DNA from: Umbilicaria muhlenbergii
Lineage: Eukaryota; Ascomycota; Lecanoromycetes; Umbilicariales; Umbilicariaceae
DNA length: 64,000 bases
Reading direction: 5' to 3'
Assembly: GCA_000611775.1 (NCBI GenBank)
Contig: KK106981.1
Span: forward strand, 8,144,404-8,208,403
How positions within the stretch are numbered: position 1 is the first letter of the stretch; each line of letters opens with the position of its first letter. Below, piece by piece: positions 46,764-56,650 of this stretch. A model generated the notes under the pieces. That model did no database searches. It saw nothing but the letters and a program-made list of their open reading frames with translations, and was not told where the DNA came from. Position numbers and translations under genes: made by a program.

Positions 46764-48496
46764 ATGGACTCGCCTTCGCCGATGCCCATTGACTCTGTCA
46801 TCAAGCCCACGATCTCGAATGCAGCAGGTCCACCAAATTATCTTCTGCACATATTCAAGGACAGCCCAAATGATCCCGCAATCACGCGCCTTCTTCCGTT
46901 TCCAGTGTCTCTCACTGTTTGGGATTTACATTGCGCTATTGAGCGCGCTTTCCAATGGTCTCACTCAGATCAGTACGGATTTGAGCTCTTTCGTTATGGG
47001 GACGCACGTGATGGTACGCGCGTGAGCCCCTTTTCTCCCAAGTTGAACATCCCTTTGGCAGATGTTTTCGAGCGTCCCCATGATGGGGCCAGACGTGGTT
47101 TGCAGTACCGGCATGGCCATTATATCGTATGGGTCATTCACGTCTGCTTGTTGGGAGAGCTAAAGAGGCTACGAATGGGAAGATATTACGCCTATCTGGC
47201 AGAGGTCATCCACCTACCGAGGATATGCGTGTACCGCAGGACCTGTTGAGATGCATTGACACGTATGACAATACAGATTCGGTCATGGCGCTCCGGTTCG
47301 CCCAAGATTGTTTTACGAAAAGCATGCCGAATAGAGCTCCCAAGGGTAAGTCAGCGGCAGGACCGTGGAATTGGAATAAGAAGAGCGTGGATACGGCGCT
47401 CAAGAGGTTGCCGGTAAAGCATACTCGGAAACGGAAACGGTCGGATGAATCAACGTCTGAAGTCTCTCAAGAAACACTTGTGAAGCCCGAGCCATTTCTT
47501 GCAGGTCTTTATTTTCTTTTTATCGGCACTTTGAGCAAGTCGACCAGTGAGGAGGCTCAACAACTTGTCCGTCGTCACGGTGGCGAAGTCACCATTGCAC
47601 TGAGCACTCGGACCAGCTACGCAATCTTCGGGCATGACGTCGAGCCACGAAAGCGGCAGATTGTACATGATAGTCAGCTTAAGACTTTGGACTACAACCT
47701 CATACGTTCCAAGGCAGGATCTACACAACTGGTGTCCAAGCGGCCGGACGGTCGTGAGCTGAATTACCTGAGTAGAGTAGAGTTGGATAACACAGCGTTT
47801 CCCGTCATTCATCGGATACTTTCATGCCCAGCAGACCTCACATTTCACATCTTTCATTTGGCTATACAGGTAGCATTCGACTGGACGAACCAACACGCTT
47901 GGCAATTCCAGGTTCTGGATCCGCGACTTCGATTTTCTTGGCCAGTGCTAAATATAATGGATGAAAGGATGGATATGAATATACAATGGCGAAAACCCCC
48001 TGTCAGAGGTGACACGAGAACCCTCAAAGGCGTATTCAACGCGGATGCTTATAGAGCTGGAAAAGTTGTCTACACCTACGACTTTGGCGACCGTTGGGAG
48101 CATAACGTCGAAGTCATCAGGCGTACAAACATCGTTACAGAAAACGTTGTTTGCATCGATGGTGAAGGTCATCCAGCGGGGGACGACATGAGGGGTACCT
48201 CCGGATGGGGCCAGGTCCAGGAAGCACAACTAGCGCCTGCGACTGCTGGTTCGGAGAAGCGCGATGAGCAGAAAGAGTGACTCTCTCGGTACGAAGAATG
48301 TTGCGCGAACGCCGATGCCAAAGGTCAGAAGGGGCTCGGAGGGAATGGCTTCTGGAGATGGGACATCAAGGAGGTCAACTTGAGGTTGACAAAGTTGGAG
48401 GAGCTCGAGGATGCCGGTGACTTGGAAGGATCCCTTAATACCCAGGAGTCTGTCGGCACCGAAGAGTCCGTCGACGCGGAGTCAGGAGCAGCATAG
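46764..48496 (+). pseudogene. pRiA4b ORF-3-like / BRCT / pRiA4b ORF-3-like protein, broken by a frameshift and an in-frame TGA
   Basis: First copy of the plasmid pRiA4b ORF-3 (MM3350-like) domain: NYLLHIFKDSPNDP, LTVWDLHCAIERAFQWSHSD and, in the shifted frame, GRAKEATNGKILRLSGRGHP. The usual DYGD-type motif is RHGH here. In the middle a BRCT-like domain: FLAGLYFLFIGTLSKSTSEE, LVRRHGGEVTIALSTRTSY and KTLDYNL, resembling RFC1/ligase BRCTs. Then a well-kept second copy: FHIFHLAIQVAFDWTNQHAW, VVYTYDFGDRWEHNVEVI and GEGHPAGDD. A one-base loss in the G run at about 47153 separates the first domain from the rest. TGA at 48278-48280 interrupts a frame that continues LSRYEECCANADAKGQ to the stop at 48494-48496, where Trp would fit. 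Adding one base makes the total length divisible by three. The start has perfect GCCACCATGG context. Confidence 0.72.
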
Positions 48497-48746
48497 CTTG
48501 GACTAGATCATGCAGGAGAAGCTCCAAAGCTGCCTCTTCATTACAAAATCAAGCTTGTGCACCGATTACGACAAGGTTGATTTCAAATTTGACTAAGAAT
48601 CAATATACTGTTTCGAACTGTTTCCACAACGCTAGCGCTAACCATGTTCTCGAAAATACGGGTGCAATTGCCGATGTGTGCAGGATGGAAAAGTTGGGAG
48701 GAAAGGTTATGTAATATGAGGACAAGAACATCACGCACAGAAGGAA

Positions 48747-51245
48747 CTAGATGCGAAGCTCTTGCCGCAACGGGCCATTCATACTTATCGACCGTCCAAA
48801 CTCGGATCGTCGCCGAGGGGCCGGTTCGAGCATTGGAAAATCTACCAACCCGTAGCCCGGTAGCAGTTCGGATCTCCTACGTGGTTCGTTCAAATTGGGT
48901 TCCAGCTCGGCTACTTCATCCTCGGCAACGGTGTACTCAGAAAAGAGCCGGACCGCATCACCAACGCGGATGGTGGGGTATTGTGCAGCCAGCGAGACAT
49001 CCCCACGGGGTATCAGGTGGCGAAATTGCTGACTCGGAGTAGACGTGTTGCGTGAGACCTGTTTGGAGCTTGAAGGGAACCCAACTACTTGGAAATAGTG
49101 GCGCCCGATTTTCATGAGTTGCCAGGTCTGTGCCCCAGCCGGTGGTAGTGGTGCTAGGTTTATGTTGATCTTCGCGTTGCCTACCCCTTCAACATTGTTC
49201 GCTACTGAGAGCGTGCAGGGGCGCTTAGGTTGTCTCCAGCACCTCCACGATCGTGGTGTCTGTTGCTGCGATGGTTCGCTCAAATCATTCCTTCGTGGAT
49301 CCGGATACCTTGCCAGTGTACACGGTGTTCCGACCACTGAAGTAAAAAACTTCTCATATTCAGCCGAAAGATATCGATCAGCCGCTCGATGGGGTCCACG
49401 TTCCATTTCCTCGACATGGGTTGGCGGGCTTTCCCAGAGTGACACTGTGAGCTCCTGCGGTATTGCAGTATTGTCTAAACCTACAGAGTCCATACTGATC
49501 TTCAAAGTCCCTTCCCGGACACGCAGACTCGGCCGAAGAAGAGCTATCCTCGGATAGAACCTTGGATCGAGGGCATATCTTCCTCGAGGACGGACTAGGC
49601 ACCATTCCCGGTCCCAAGCCAAGCCGTGTTGCTTAATTTCCCATGTGCTGGTGATGGGGACCTCGCAACCAGCACAGCCTTCAATAGGAAAGACTTTTAA
49701 GCCCAGCACAAATGACTGGTGTTCCGACAAAGACTGCGGCCAGCCAAGTGGTGATGCCATTGTCGGTGGCTGGCGATTATCCACAAAGTTCTTCTGCATG
49801 AAATCGACAAATGTCTCCACGTCCCTCAGATTGCTCATTGCGCCAAGACTTACACGGACGACACCTGTTGGCTTCCCGCTAATTACATCAAAACCATCGC
49901 CACGTCTCATACCCTCGGCGAAGTTCCTTCTCATTTCCCAAGGCTCTAAATTCAATGAGTTAGCAACACCCCCCGGGTTGCAGACGCCACCTGTCCGAAG
50001 ATGGATGTTGTGTTCTATAGCCAGCTCTTCCACTTTGCTCTTACCTACCCACCCGCCTTGACTATTGCGAACATTAAATGCAACAATGGCGCCTTGTGTC
50101 TTGCCATCCCCGTAAGTAGAGTTGGGATCGCTATATGTCTCGCACGCTAGTCCGCCGTTCGCATGTCGAAGCGAGGAAAGCCTATCATGGAGGATCTCCG
50201 CCAAGTGCAACGTGTGGTGGGAGATAGCGGCCATGGAACCATACAATCGTTCGTGAACGTCTAAGGCGCACCCTAGCGCTATGATGTTGTGAAATGGCAA
50301 TGTCCCATCCTCAAGCTGGTCATGCAATGTGTCCTCTTTCTTCGCATGCCAGGTTGACTCCATGGAGATCACCATGTCCACGGTACCGCCGCCGAAATAG
50401 CGGCGACGTTGAAGCATATGGCCAGCTTCTTTTCGAACGATTAGCGCCCCAAGATCTGGGAAGCCGAAAATCTTATAGAAGCTGAGCACGGTGAAATCTG
50501 GTGCACATTCGACGTCGCTCAAGTCCAGCTGTGCTGTGGACACATACGCAGAAGCATCAAGGAGCGTGTAGGTATTCTGGTGTCTCGGACCCTGCGATTT
50601 GCGCAAGCGGCCCGGCCATGTCAGGGGTAGGCGCCGGCCGTCCAGGTTAGACTGTGCAGGGTATGCAAGGAGATCATGTGCACGTGTATGGTGAGTCTTC
50701 TCCAAGTCCCGCCCAGCTATCCAGCTATCCACCGCTTCGTTCGAGGTAAAACATTTGGACCCTGCGATTGCAAGTTCCCGCACTCCCACAAGGCTCGTGT
50801 GGGCGTCCTTGTGGTAGTAGTAGCGGAAGCCGTATTGATGCTGAGGATCTGCGTCAAGCCCGTAGTCCCGAAAGGCCTCTCCGACGAGCTTGATGCCGGC
50901 TGTAGCATTAGCCACGAAGACGACATCAAAGTCGTTCGGGTCTGCTTTGAAGAATCGAAGAACACATGCACGAACATCTTCTACTCGGTAGGTGGAGAGC
51001 TTTGAGGACGGAGATGCTGAGTGAGGATTTCCAAACAGGTTGGTAGTTAGGTCCTTGGAGAACTGCTCTATTAGGGATCTTGCGTACAGCGTGGCGCCGG
51101 CATGGTCAAGGTATGTGACATCTTTGGAAAAGTCAGCACCCTCGAGGCTCTTCTCAGGGACTTCAAGGGTATGCGACGGACTCTTGAGAACAGGATACTC
51201 CTCCTCTCTAATCCGATCAATGTCATTTGCATAAGATTTGTCCAT
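48747..51245 (-). CDS. Molybdenum cofactor sulfurase with intact NifS-like domain and atypical MOSC domain
   Basis: PLP enzyme that sulfurates Moco for xanthine dehydrogenase and aldehyde-oxidase-type enzymes (HxB/MOCOS class). Single exon of 832 residues, the usual length. The ATG is at 51245; the preceding codon is GTG. The N-terminal class-V aminotransferase domain shows TYLDHAGATLYARSL, NLFGNPHSASPSS, the PLP lysine in LSFYKIFGFPDLG (about 258) and the persulfide cysteine in LRTGGVCNPGG (about 422). The C-terminal beta-barrel starts normally (VFPIEGCAGCEVP, LAWDREWCLV, TLKISMD). Beyond about residue 650 the expected MOSC blocks (an FxN...SLN region and a CxRC...EPxxxLxxxR core) are missing or unrecognisable: the sequence runs from IGRHYFQVVG through a Ser/Thr-rich stretch to PTIRVGDAVRLFSEY. 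The frame remains open throughout. Confidence 0.88.
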   Translation of the reverse strand: MDKSYANDIDRIREEEYPVLKSPSHTLEVPEKSLEGADFSKDVTYLDHAGATLYARSLIEQFSKDLTTNLFGNPHSASPSSKLSTYRVEDVRACVLRFFKADPNDFDVVFVANATAGIKLVGEAFRDYGLDADPQHQYGFRYYYHKDAHTSLVGVRELAIAGSKCFTSNEAVDSWIAGRDLEKTHHTRAHDLLAYPAQSNLDGRRLPLTWPGRLRKSQGPRHQNTYTLLDASAYVSTAQLDLSDVECAPDFTVLSFYKIFGFPDLGALIVRKEAGHMLQRRRYFGGGTVDMVISMESTWHAKKEDTLHDQLEDGTLPFHNIIALGCALDVHERLYGSMAAISHHTLHLAEILHDRLSSLRHANGGLACETYSDPNSTYGDGKTQGAIVAFNVRNSQGGWVGKSKVEELAIEHNIHLRTGGVCNPGGVANSLNLEPWEMRRNFAEGMRRGDGFDVISGKPTGVVRVSLGAMSNLRDVETFVDFMQKNFVDNRQPPTMASPLGWPQSLSEHQSFVLGLKVFPIEGCAGCEVPITSTWEIKQHGLAWDREWCLVRPRGRYALDPRFYPRIALLRPSLRVREGTLKISMDSVGLDNTAIPQELTVSLWESPPTHVEEMERGPHRAADRYLSAEYEKFFTSVVGTPCTLARYPDPRRNDLSEPSQQQTPRSWRCWRQPKRPCTLSVANNVEGVGNAKININLAPLPPAGAQTWQLMKIGRHYFQVVGFPSSSKQVSRNTSTPSQQFRHLIPRGDVSLAAQYPTIRVGDAVRLFSEYTVAEDEVAELEPNLNEPRRRSELLPGYGLVDFPMLEPAPRRRSEFGRSISMNGPLRQELRI

Positions 51246-52256
51246 CGTCACGACTGAGCCACGAAAACCCCAAGATGGAAAAGGGATAGTAAAATTTAGG
51301 GATAGGTCCGGCTACCATTCCATGAGGCAACAAAAGGTCATGAGGTGACCCAGGACAAGGAGTCACATTGACTGAAGGACATCGATCTTACGCTTGCCGT
51401 TAAGTAGTTGAATGTACGGCATAGCAGCCACGCATTACCAAGCCAAATACTTACATACATTCCGTGTCGGATGTATTGTCAGCTTGGTCTCCACGCCAAG
51501 CAAGTCCGGCGCCAGATGAAAGAACGAATAATCCACATATTCTATATCTCGATACCCCCAGTACGCAACCCGAGGGCAGGTGACAGTGGTGGAAAGTTTA
51601 GACACCGAGTCTCTATCTCTTCCCGGAATAAGCGCCGCAGATGTTCGAGATCCAGCTGTCTCCCATCCTCGGTCTAGCCAGACACACGGCAATCTGGAAG
51701 GCTTTTGGCACACCCGCCGAGCCTGGCTTACCTTACTTCTTTAAGGTACTGGAGTCCATCATAGGCGATGTGATTACCTTACCTGAGGCCTGGGCATAAA
51801 AGAAGGTTTACCACAGGGCCTGCGGAGCTACCCGGTTGTGGATTAACTGCTTCGGGCCCAATCTCGGCCTCGGAAGCGTGCCGATGACAGCTCGGTAGGC
51901 TGGCTGGTCGACCAATGAAATGTGCCCGCAAGGATAGACCTGGTGGAAAGGGGGGGTGTACCCTACAGTGATAGGGCATCCGTTAGCGCTTACTTCTTGT
52001 TGCAACTTGGGGCTGCACACTACCACCATGACTGACAATGACTTCCGAACTTTGCAATAAGCAGCCTTTCCCAGAAACTATTCCCGATAATAGTTGTCAG
52101 CTCCTTGTCAAACTTCATACCTTTCGACGCCGCCTCCACAAACCATGAAACAAATAACTATTCGTGTCATTACTATAGCTTTGGAGTAATACTAATAGGA
52201 CTACTCTGTATTTGGTCGTGCTACCTCTGTGTAGCCACCTTCTACTACCAACGTCG
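51246..52256. other. Divergent intergenic region, about 1 kb
   Basis: No gene is supported. It lies between the Moco sulfurase and the ABC transporter, both transcribed outward, and should hold both promoters. Short ORFs show no domains. Confidence 0.45.
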
Positions 52257-54639
52257 ATGTCTGCAATCGCAGAAAGTGAGGCGTCGGTTGGCGAAGTAGA
52301 GTCCGCCAGAGACCTTGAGAAAGACTCAGATATACATCTGTTGAATGATGCTGTCCGCACATTTTCGTGGCAATCAATATCTGTCAAGGTTCCCGATAGA
52401 AATACTAAAGGGGAGAAAACGATACTATCCAACATTAGCGGAGATGTTAAAGCAGGTACGTTCAGTCTCACCATAATATGTATTTCTTCTATGAGATTGA
52501 CCGTGAATTGAAGGGGAGCTGGTTGCCCTAATGGGCCCTTCCGGCTGTGGTAAAACCACGCTCCTCAATGTCCTCGCCCACCGCGCTGCGTCTGCAAAAG
52601 CAAACGTCGAGGGGACCGTTCTGGTCAATGGTGCCACCCCATCAGTTTCAGCGTTCAAAAGATCCAGCGGCTACGTTGAGCAGGAGGATAGCTTGATAGG
52701 TAGTTTGACTGCCAGAGAGACATTGGATTTTGCCGCCAGACTGGCTCTGCCAAGGTATCCACAGCCACTCATCTGCTATACAGCTATGAATCTTTCGATG
52801 CTGATTCTAGGGCTAGCAATGTAACGAAAGCTGACCGTCAGCGTCGTGTGGATGCTCTGCTCACCGCCTTCGGATTACAAGACCAAGCCAACACCATTCT
52901 TGGCACGCCAATCCGCAAGGGCCTGAGTGGGGGACAGGTGCGTCGCGTGGGTGTCGCGAGTCAGCTTATCACGTGTCCGAAGATCCTGTTCTTGGATGAA
53001 CCCACCAGTGGGCTAGACTCCGTGGCGAGTTTTGAGGTCATTTCTTAATCTGAAAGACATTGCTAAGAAGAACAATGTAAGTAAGGCCGACTACCGCTCC
53101 ACAGGCGTATAGGAGGTCCGCCTACGTACTGACGCATGTGGCCGGTAGTTGATTGTCATAGCAAGTATCCATCAACCGTCAACCTCGACATTTGGCGCGT
53201 TCGACAAGCTCTTCCTCTTGTCAACTGGAAAGCTCTGCTATGCCGGTCCAGTGGATGAAATTCCAGCTTACTTCCAAAGTATCGGCTTCCCTATGCCCTT
53301 GCACATCAATCCGGCGGAGTGGCTACTTGACTTAGTCAACGTTGACTTTGCACGAGGTAACGCAGCCGCAGAGGAACGGCTCGACACTATTTCGGCGTTA
53401 TGGGGCCGCTCTCCTACGTCGTTAGCAATCATCTCGGCAGCTAGTTCGCAATCGCACCAGGGATACGAAGAGTTGAAAATCAGCGAGCGGTCTAGCACTA
53501 CGCAACTGTTTATTCCGCTTGCGTTGCTGCACCGGAATTTCATCAAGAGCTATCGGGATGTGGTTGCTTATGGGATTCGCTTTGCTATGTATATTGGTTC
53601 GATTCCCCTGCGTGGTTTAAGTAGGGTCACTACTGATGGGACTGGGACGTAGGTCTCGCGATCATGATGGGTACTATATGGTTGAGATTAGGCACGACGC
53701 AGGAGAATATACAGCCATTTGTTAACGCAATCGTATGTCTCTTTCTGTGTTTGGTACTGTACGATTGTTCTACTGACACACCACAGTTCTTTGGCTCAGC
53801 GTTCATGTCCTTCATGGCCGTCGCCTACGTCCCCGCCTTCCTCGAAGACCGCGCCACATTCGCCAAAGAAAACGCCAATGGTCTCTACGGCCCCTCAAGC
53901 TTCCTCATAGCTAATTTCCTTATCGGCTTACCATATCTATGTAACCCGGCCCACATACATATTCACTCCTTTGCCTCCGCACTTTTAACTGACTCCTCCT
54001 TTCTGCAGTCATGATCTCCCTCCTCTTCTCCATCATAGCCTACTGGCTCTCCAACTTCCGCCCCACCGGCCCCGCATTCTTCACCTGGGTCATGTGGCTC
54101 TTCCTCGACCTCATCGCCGCCGAGTCCCTCGTCGTCCTCGTTTCCTCCCTCTTCCCCACCTTTGTCGTCGCCCTCGCCCTTACGGCCTTCGCCAACGGCC
54201 TCTGGATGAGCGTCGGTGGGTTCCTCGTCTCGCCGAAGGTGATCAATGTCTTTTGGAGGTACTGGGCGAGGTATATTGACTATCAGTGAGTCCCTCTCGA
54301 TCCTCTATCCTGAACTCCCGTACTGTACCCTAGCCTGTTTGTCGGGAAGTCGAGAGGGTTTGGGTACGAATGACGAACCGTAGATCCTACGTCTTCCAAG
54401 GAATGATGGTCAACGAATTCGCCGCCCGCAGCTACTCTTGTGGCGGAGGCACCGACCCGGCTACTTGCGTCTGCATGTACCACACGTCGCTCGCGTCGGA
54501 GTGCCGCATCTCGGGCCAGGGGGTCTTGGATACGTATGGGTACAAGACGGGGAAGACGGGGGAGTGGGTGGGGATTCTGTTGGCGATTGTGCTGGGGTAT
54601 CGGCTGCTTGCTTGGGTGGTTTTGAGGCTGAGGATTTAG
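52257..54639 (+). pseudogene. ABCG (WHITE-type) half transporter with a one-base insertion in the nucleotide-binding domain
   Basis: ATP-driven export pump of the half-size ABCG group: nucleotide-binding domain first, then six TM helices. Exons: 52257-52455, 52514-52754, 52817-53076, 53149-53596, 53653-53732, 53787-53940, 54009-54285, 54384-54639. Motifs are Walker A LMGPSGCGKTTLLNV, signature GLSGGQVRRVGVA, Walker B ILFLDEPTSGLDS, H-loop ASIHQPSTS, then TM segments and the C-terminal YVFQGMMVNEF with a Cys-rich loop. In exon 3 the frame reads FEVIS then TAA at 53046-53048, while the expected LKDIAKKNN follows one base out of phase, up to a good GTAAGT donor. Removing one base gives 637 residues with every splice phase correct. 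Either the gene is disabled or the base is an error. Confidence 0.83.
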
Positions 54640-54789
54640 CATTGATGGGGGGTTTTTGGAGGGGAATGTGTTGGAGTTGGTTGGTAAGGGGCGTTTTGCT
54701 GGAATTTGAGGGGCTGGGATGTTGGGGGAATATGGGTGTTGTCGCGAGTTGACTTGATACCGCGACTTGGGAAAGTCCGCCTCGAAACG

Positions 54790-55042
54790 ATCTGGAACCC
54801 AGTCTAGGTGAGCCCGTTCGCATCACGCCAGCTGTTTTTCTCAACATCAGTCGTGTCCCTTGAAGCCCGGCACTGGGGTGATTGAAGTCCTTTCCGAACT
54901 GATTGTCGGCACCGATGATACCCGCCATGACACCCTGATCGTAACTGAAGAGGAGGAAACCTGATGAACAGCAGAGCGTGATCATCCAGACGAGCGTTTG
55001 GCCATACCAGGCCGGAACGTAAGGGAGTTGGAGGAAACCCAT
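54790..55042 (-). pseudogene. 5' stub of an MFS hexose transporter
   Basis: The frame from ATG 55042 gives an authentic sugar-transporter N-terminus: LPYVPAWYGQTLVWMITL, FLLFSYDQGVMAGIIGADNQ, FGKDFNHP, GLQGT. Homology ends abruptly at about 54853, just where the family continues into TM2; the other roughly 430 residues are absent and the neighbouring DNA to the left is the ABC gene 3' flank. This is a truncated relic, presumably from a deletion or rearrangement, lying tail-to-tail with the ABC gene. Confidence 0.75.
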
Positions 55043-56650
55043 GGTGGCGGACTGTCACCGGGCTGGAGAATGAGTCGAATGGGAAGAAGAGATAATAGTG
55101 TGGGGAATGAATCTTGGGGACGGAACCTGGGGAAGAGCTGGACATGCATATTTATGTAGATTCTATCTGCCCTCACAGAATAGCTGCTGGTACTTGGATC
55201 GCTGGTTGTTGAAAGACTGAAGTGGTTAAACTTCGTCCCTGCTTCGTTTGCAGCTTCTCTGGAATGGGAGGTGTGCCGTTAGCCTGCCGGGTATACTGGC
55301 TTCAACCCACCACCGTAGGGTGCAGGAATCTATTGACACTAGCATTGCGCCTGAAACTTGCTGGGAAGATGGGGTTAGCTTCAAGGCTTTGGCAGAAGAG
55401 ATCATGTTGATCGTTCGACCCTTTAATGGGATTGTAGCGCCAGTGCCTTCGGGGAGTGGGCCGGAGAGGCTTCTCCAGAACTTTGAACCAGTCGCCTCGA
55501 GTGGAGGGATAAGGTATGAGGCTCGGTTTCTTGCAGCACGCGTGGCCTCCTTTCAAACTTAGGATCCCCAAGCAATCCTCATTGGATATTCAATATACTT
55601 GAATGCGCCTCGATGCCCCGCTTGCTGGAGTTGAACGAGAGTCTGGGGAACTTCTAGACCGACAATGGTTTAGCGTGGGAAAGAAGTGCGCGGACAGCAA
55701 TGTCCCGTGGGGAAGTCTTCCCACGCCTTCTTTACCTTTTAGATCGGCACCGATCTTCTTCTCTTCTCTTGCATTTACCCCTTTTCTTCTTCTTTTACAG
55801 GCTGTCGCCCTCCCATGTGCATTTTTCTACCCCAAGCTACTAATTCATCAAGTAAAGTGCAATATAATCGATTGCGCTTTCCTCTTAGCTTTGTCCCTCT
55901 GTGTAGCATTGAAGCCTGGGACTACGATTCCTTTGCTAAATATGCAATGCATGTTCCTGGAGTACCTGCACACGAGATAACGACTACTTGTAGACGACTG
56001 CAATGGAAACTCGGCGCACAAGGACGGAGACTCGGCGCACAAGCTCTGGATGATAAGTGATTTTTTAACTACTGTGCTTCGTATGGTTGAAAACTTTGGA
56101 GGACTATTGCTGCTTGTTCGCGTTTACTGTTCAACTTTGGAGGTCCTCAATTGGTCATTCTTTGCACACGGTGTCGATTTTCGGATTGCAGGCCCTGGAA
56201 GCCCTCAGCTGGTCATTTCCCACACGGTGCTAATTCACCTGTTACAAGTCTTGGATTTTTATGCTGCTCTCAACAGTCTTGCGAACAGTATTACCTTGGT
56301 TGCTAAGGAGTCTTGGAGATCCTCAGCTGATTATTCGCATGCTATGTCAGTTCAATTGTTGCGAGTCTTGGAGGTCTTCAACTGCCTATCTGCAAGGTCA
56401 CATACAGTATCACTTTTGCTGGTAGAGAGTGTGGTAAATTATCAGCTGCTCACTCCTATAAATCTTTAATTGACTTATAGCGAAACTTGGAATTTGACAG
56501 ATGTAAGATTACATTCGTAGCGTCACATATAGTGTTAACATGCTAACTCACACGCTAGCTTAACTTGTCGATACGGGCACGTGAAATGTAGGGCTACTAC
56601 CAATTCATACAATGATAGGGATCTCCTAGGGCTAATACCCACGTGGCGTA
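55043..56650. other. Gene-free stretch with degenerate repeats
   Basis: No complete gene is supported in 1.6 kb. Pyrimidine-rich sequence lies at 55740-55820. The right half contains the degenerate repeat listed separately and becomes AT-rich. Confidence 0.45.
56097..56400. repeat. Degenerate tandem repeat, period about 55-63 bp
   Basis: A GGAGGTCCTCAATTGGTCATT-like word recurs in diverged form at about 56139, 56197, 56315 and 56370, with a weaker TTGGATTTTTATGCTGC copy at about 56252. Spacings are near 58 or its double. The copies differ considerably, so this is an old repeat. One plus-strand frame stays open across it (56050-56469). Confidence 0.5.

Noticed and set aside
53076-53150. Stop at 53046 avoided by an alternative intron
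   Set aside because: No GT...AG pair of plausible size near 53030-53060 restores the frame, whereas the downstream GTAAGT at 53077 fits after a one-base correction.
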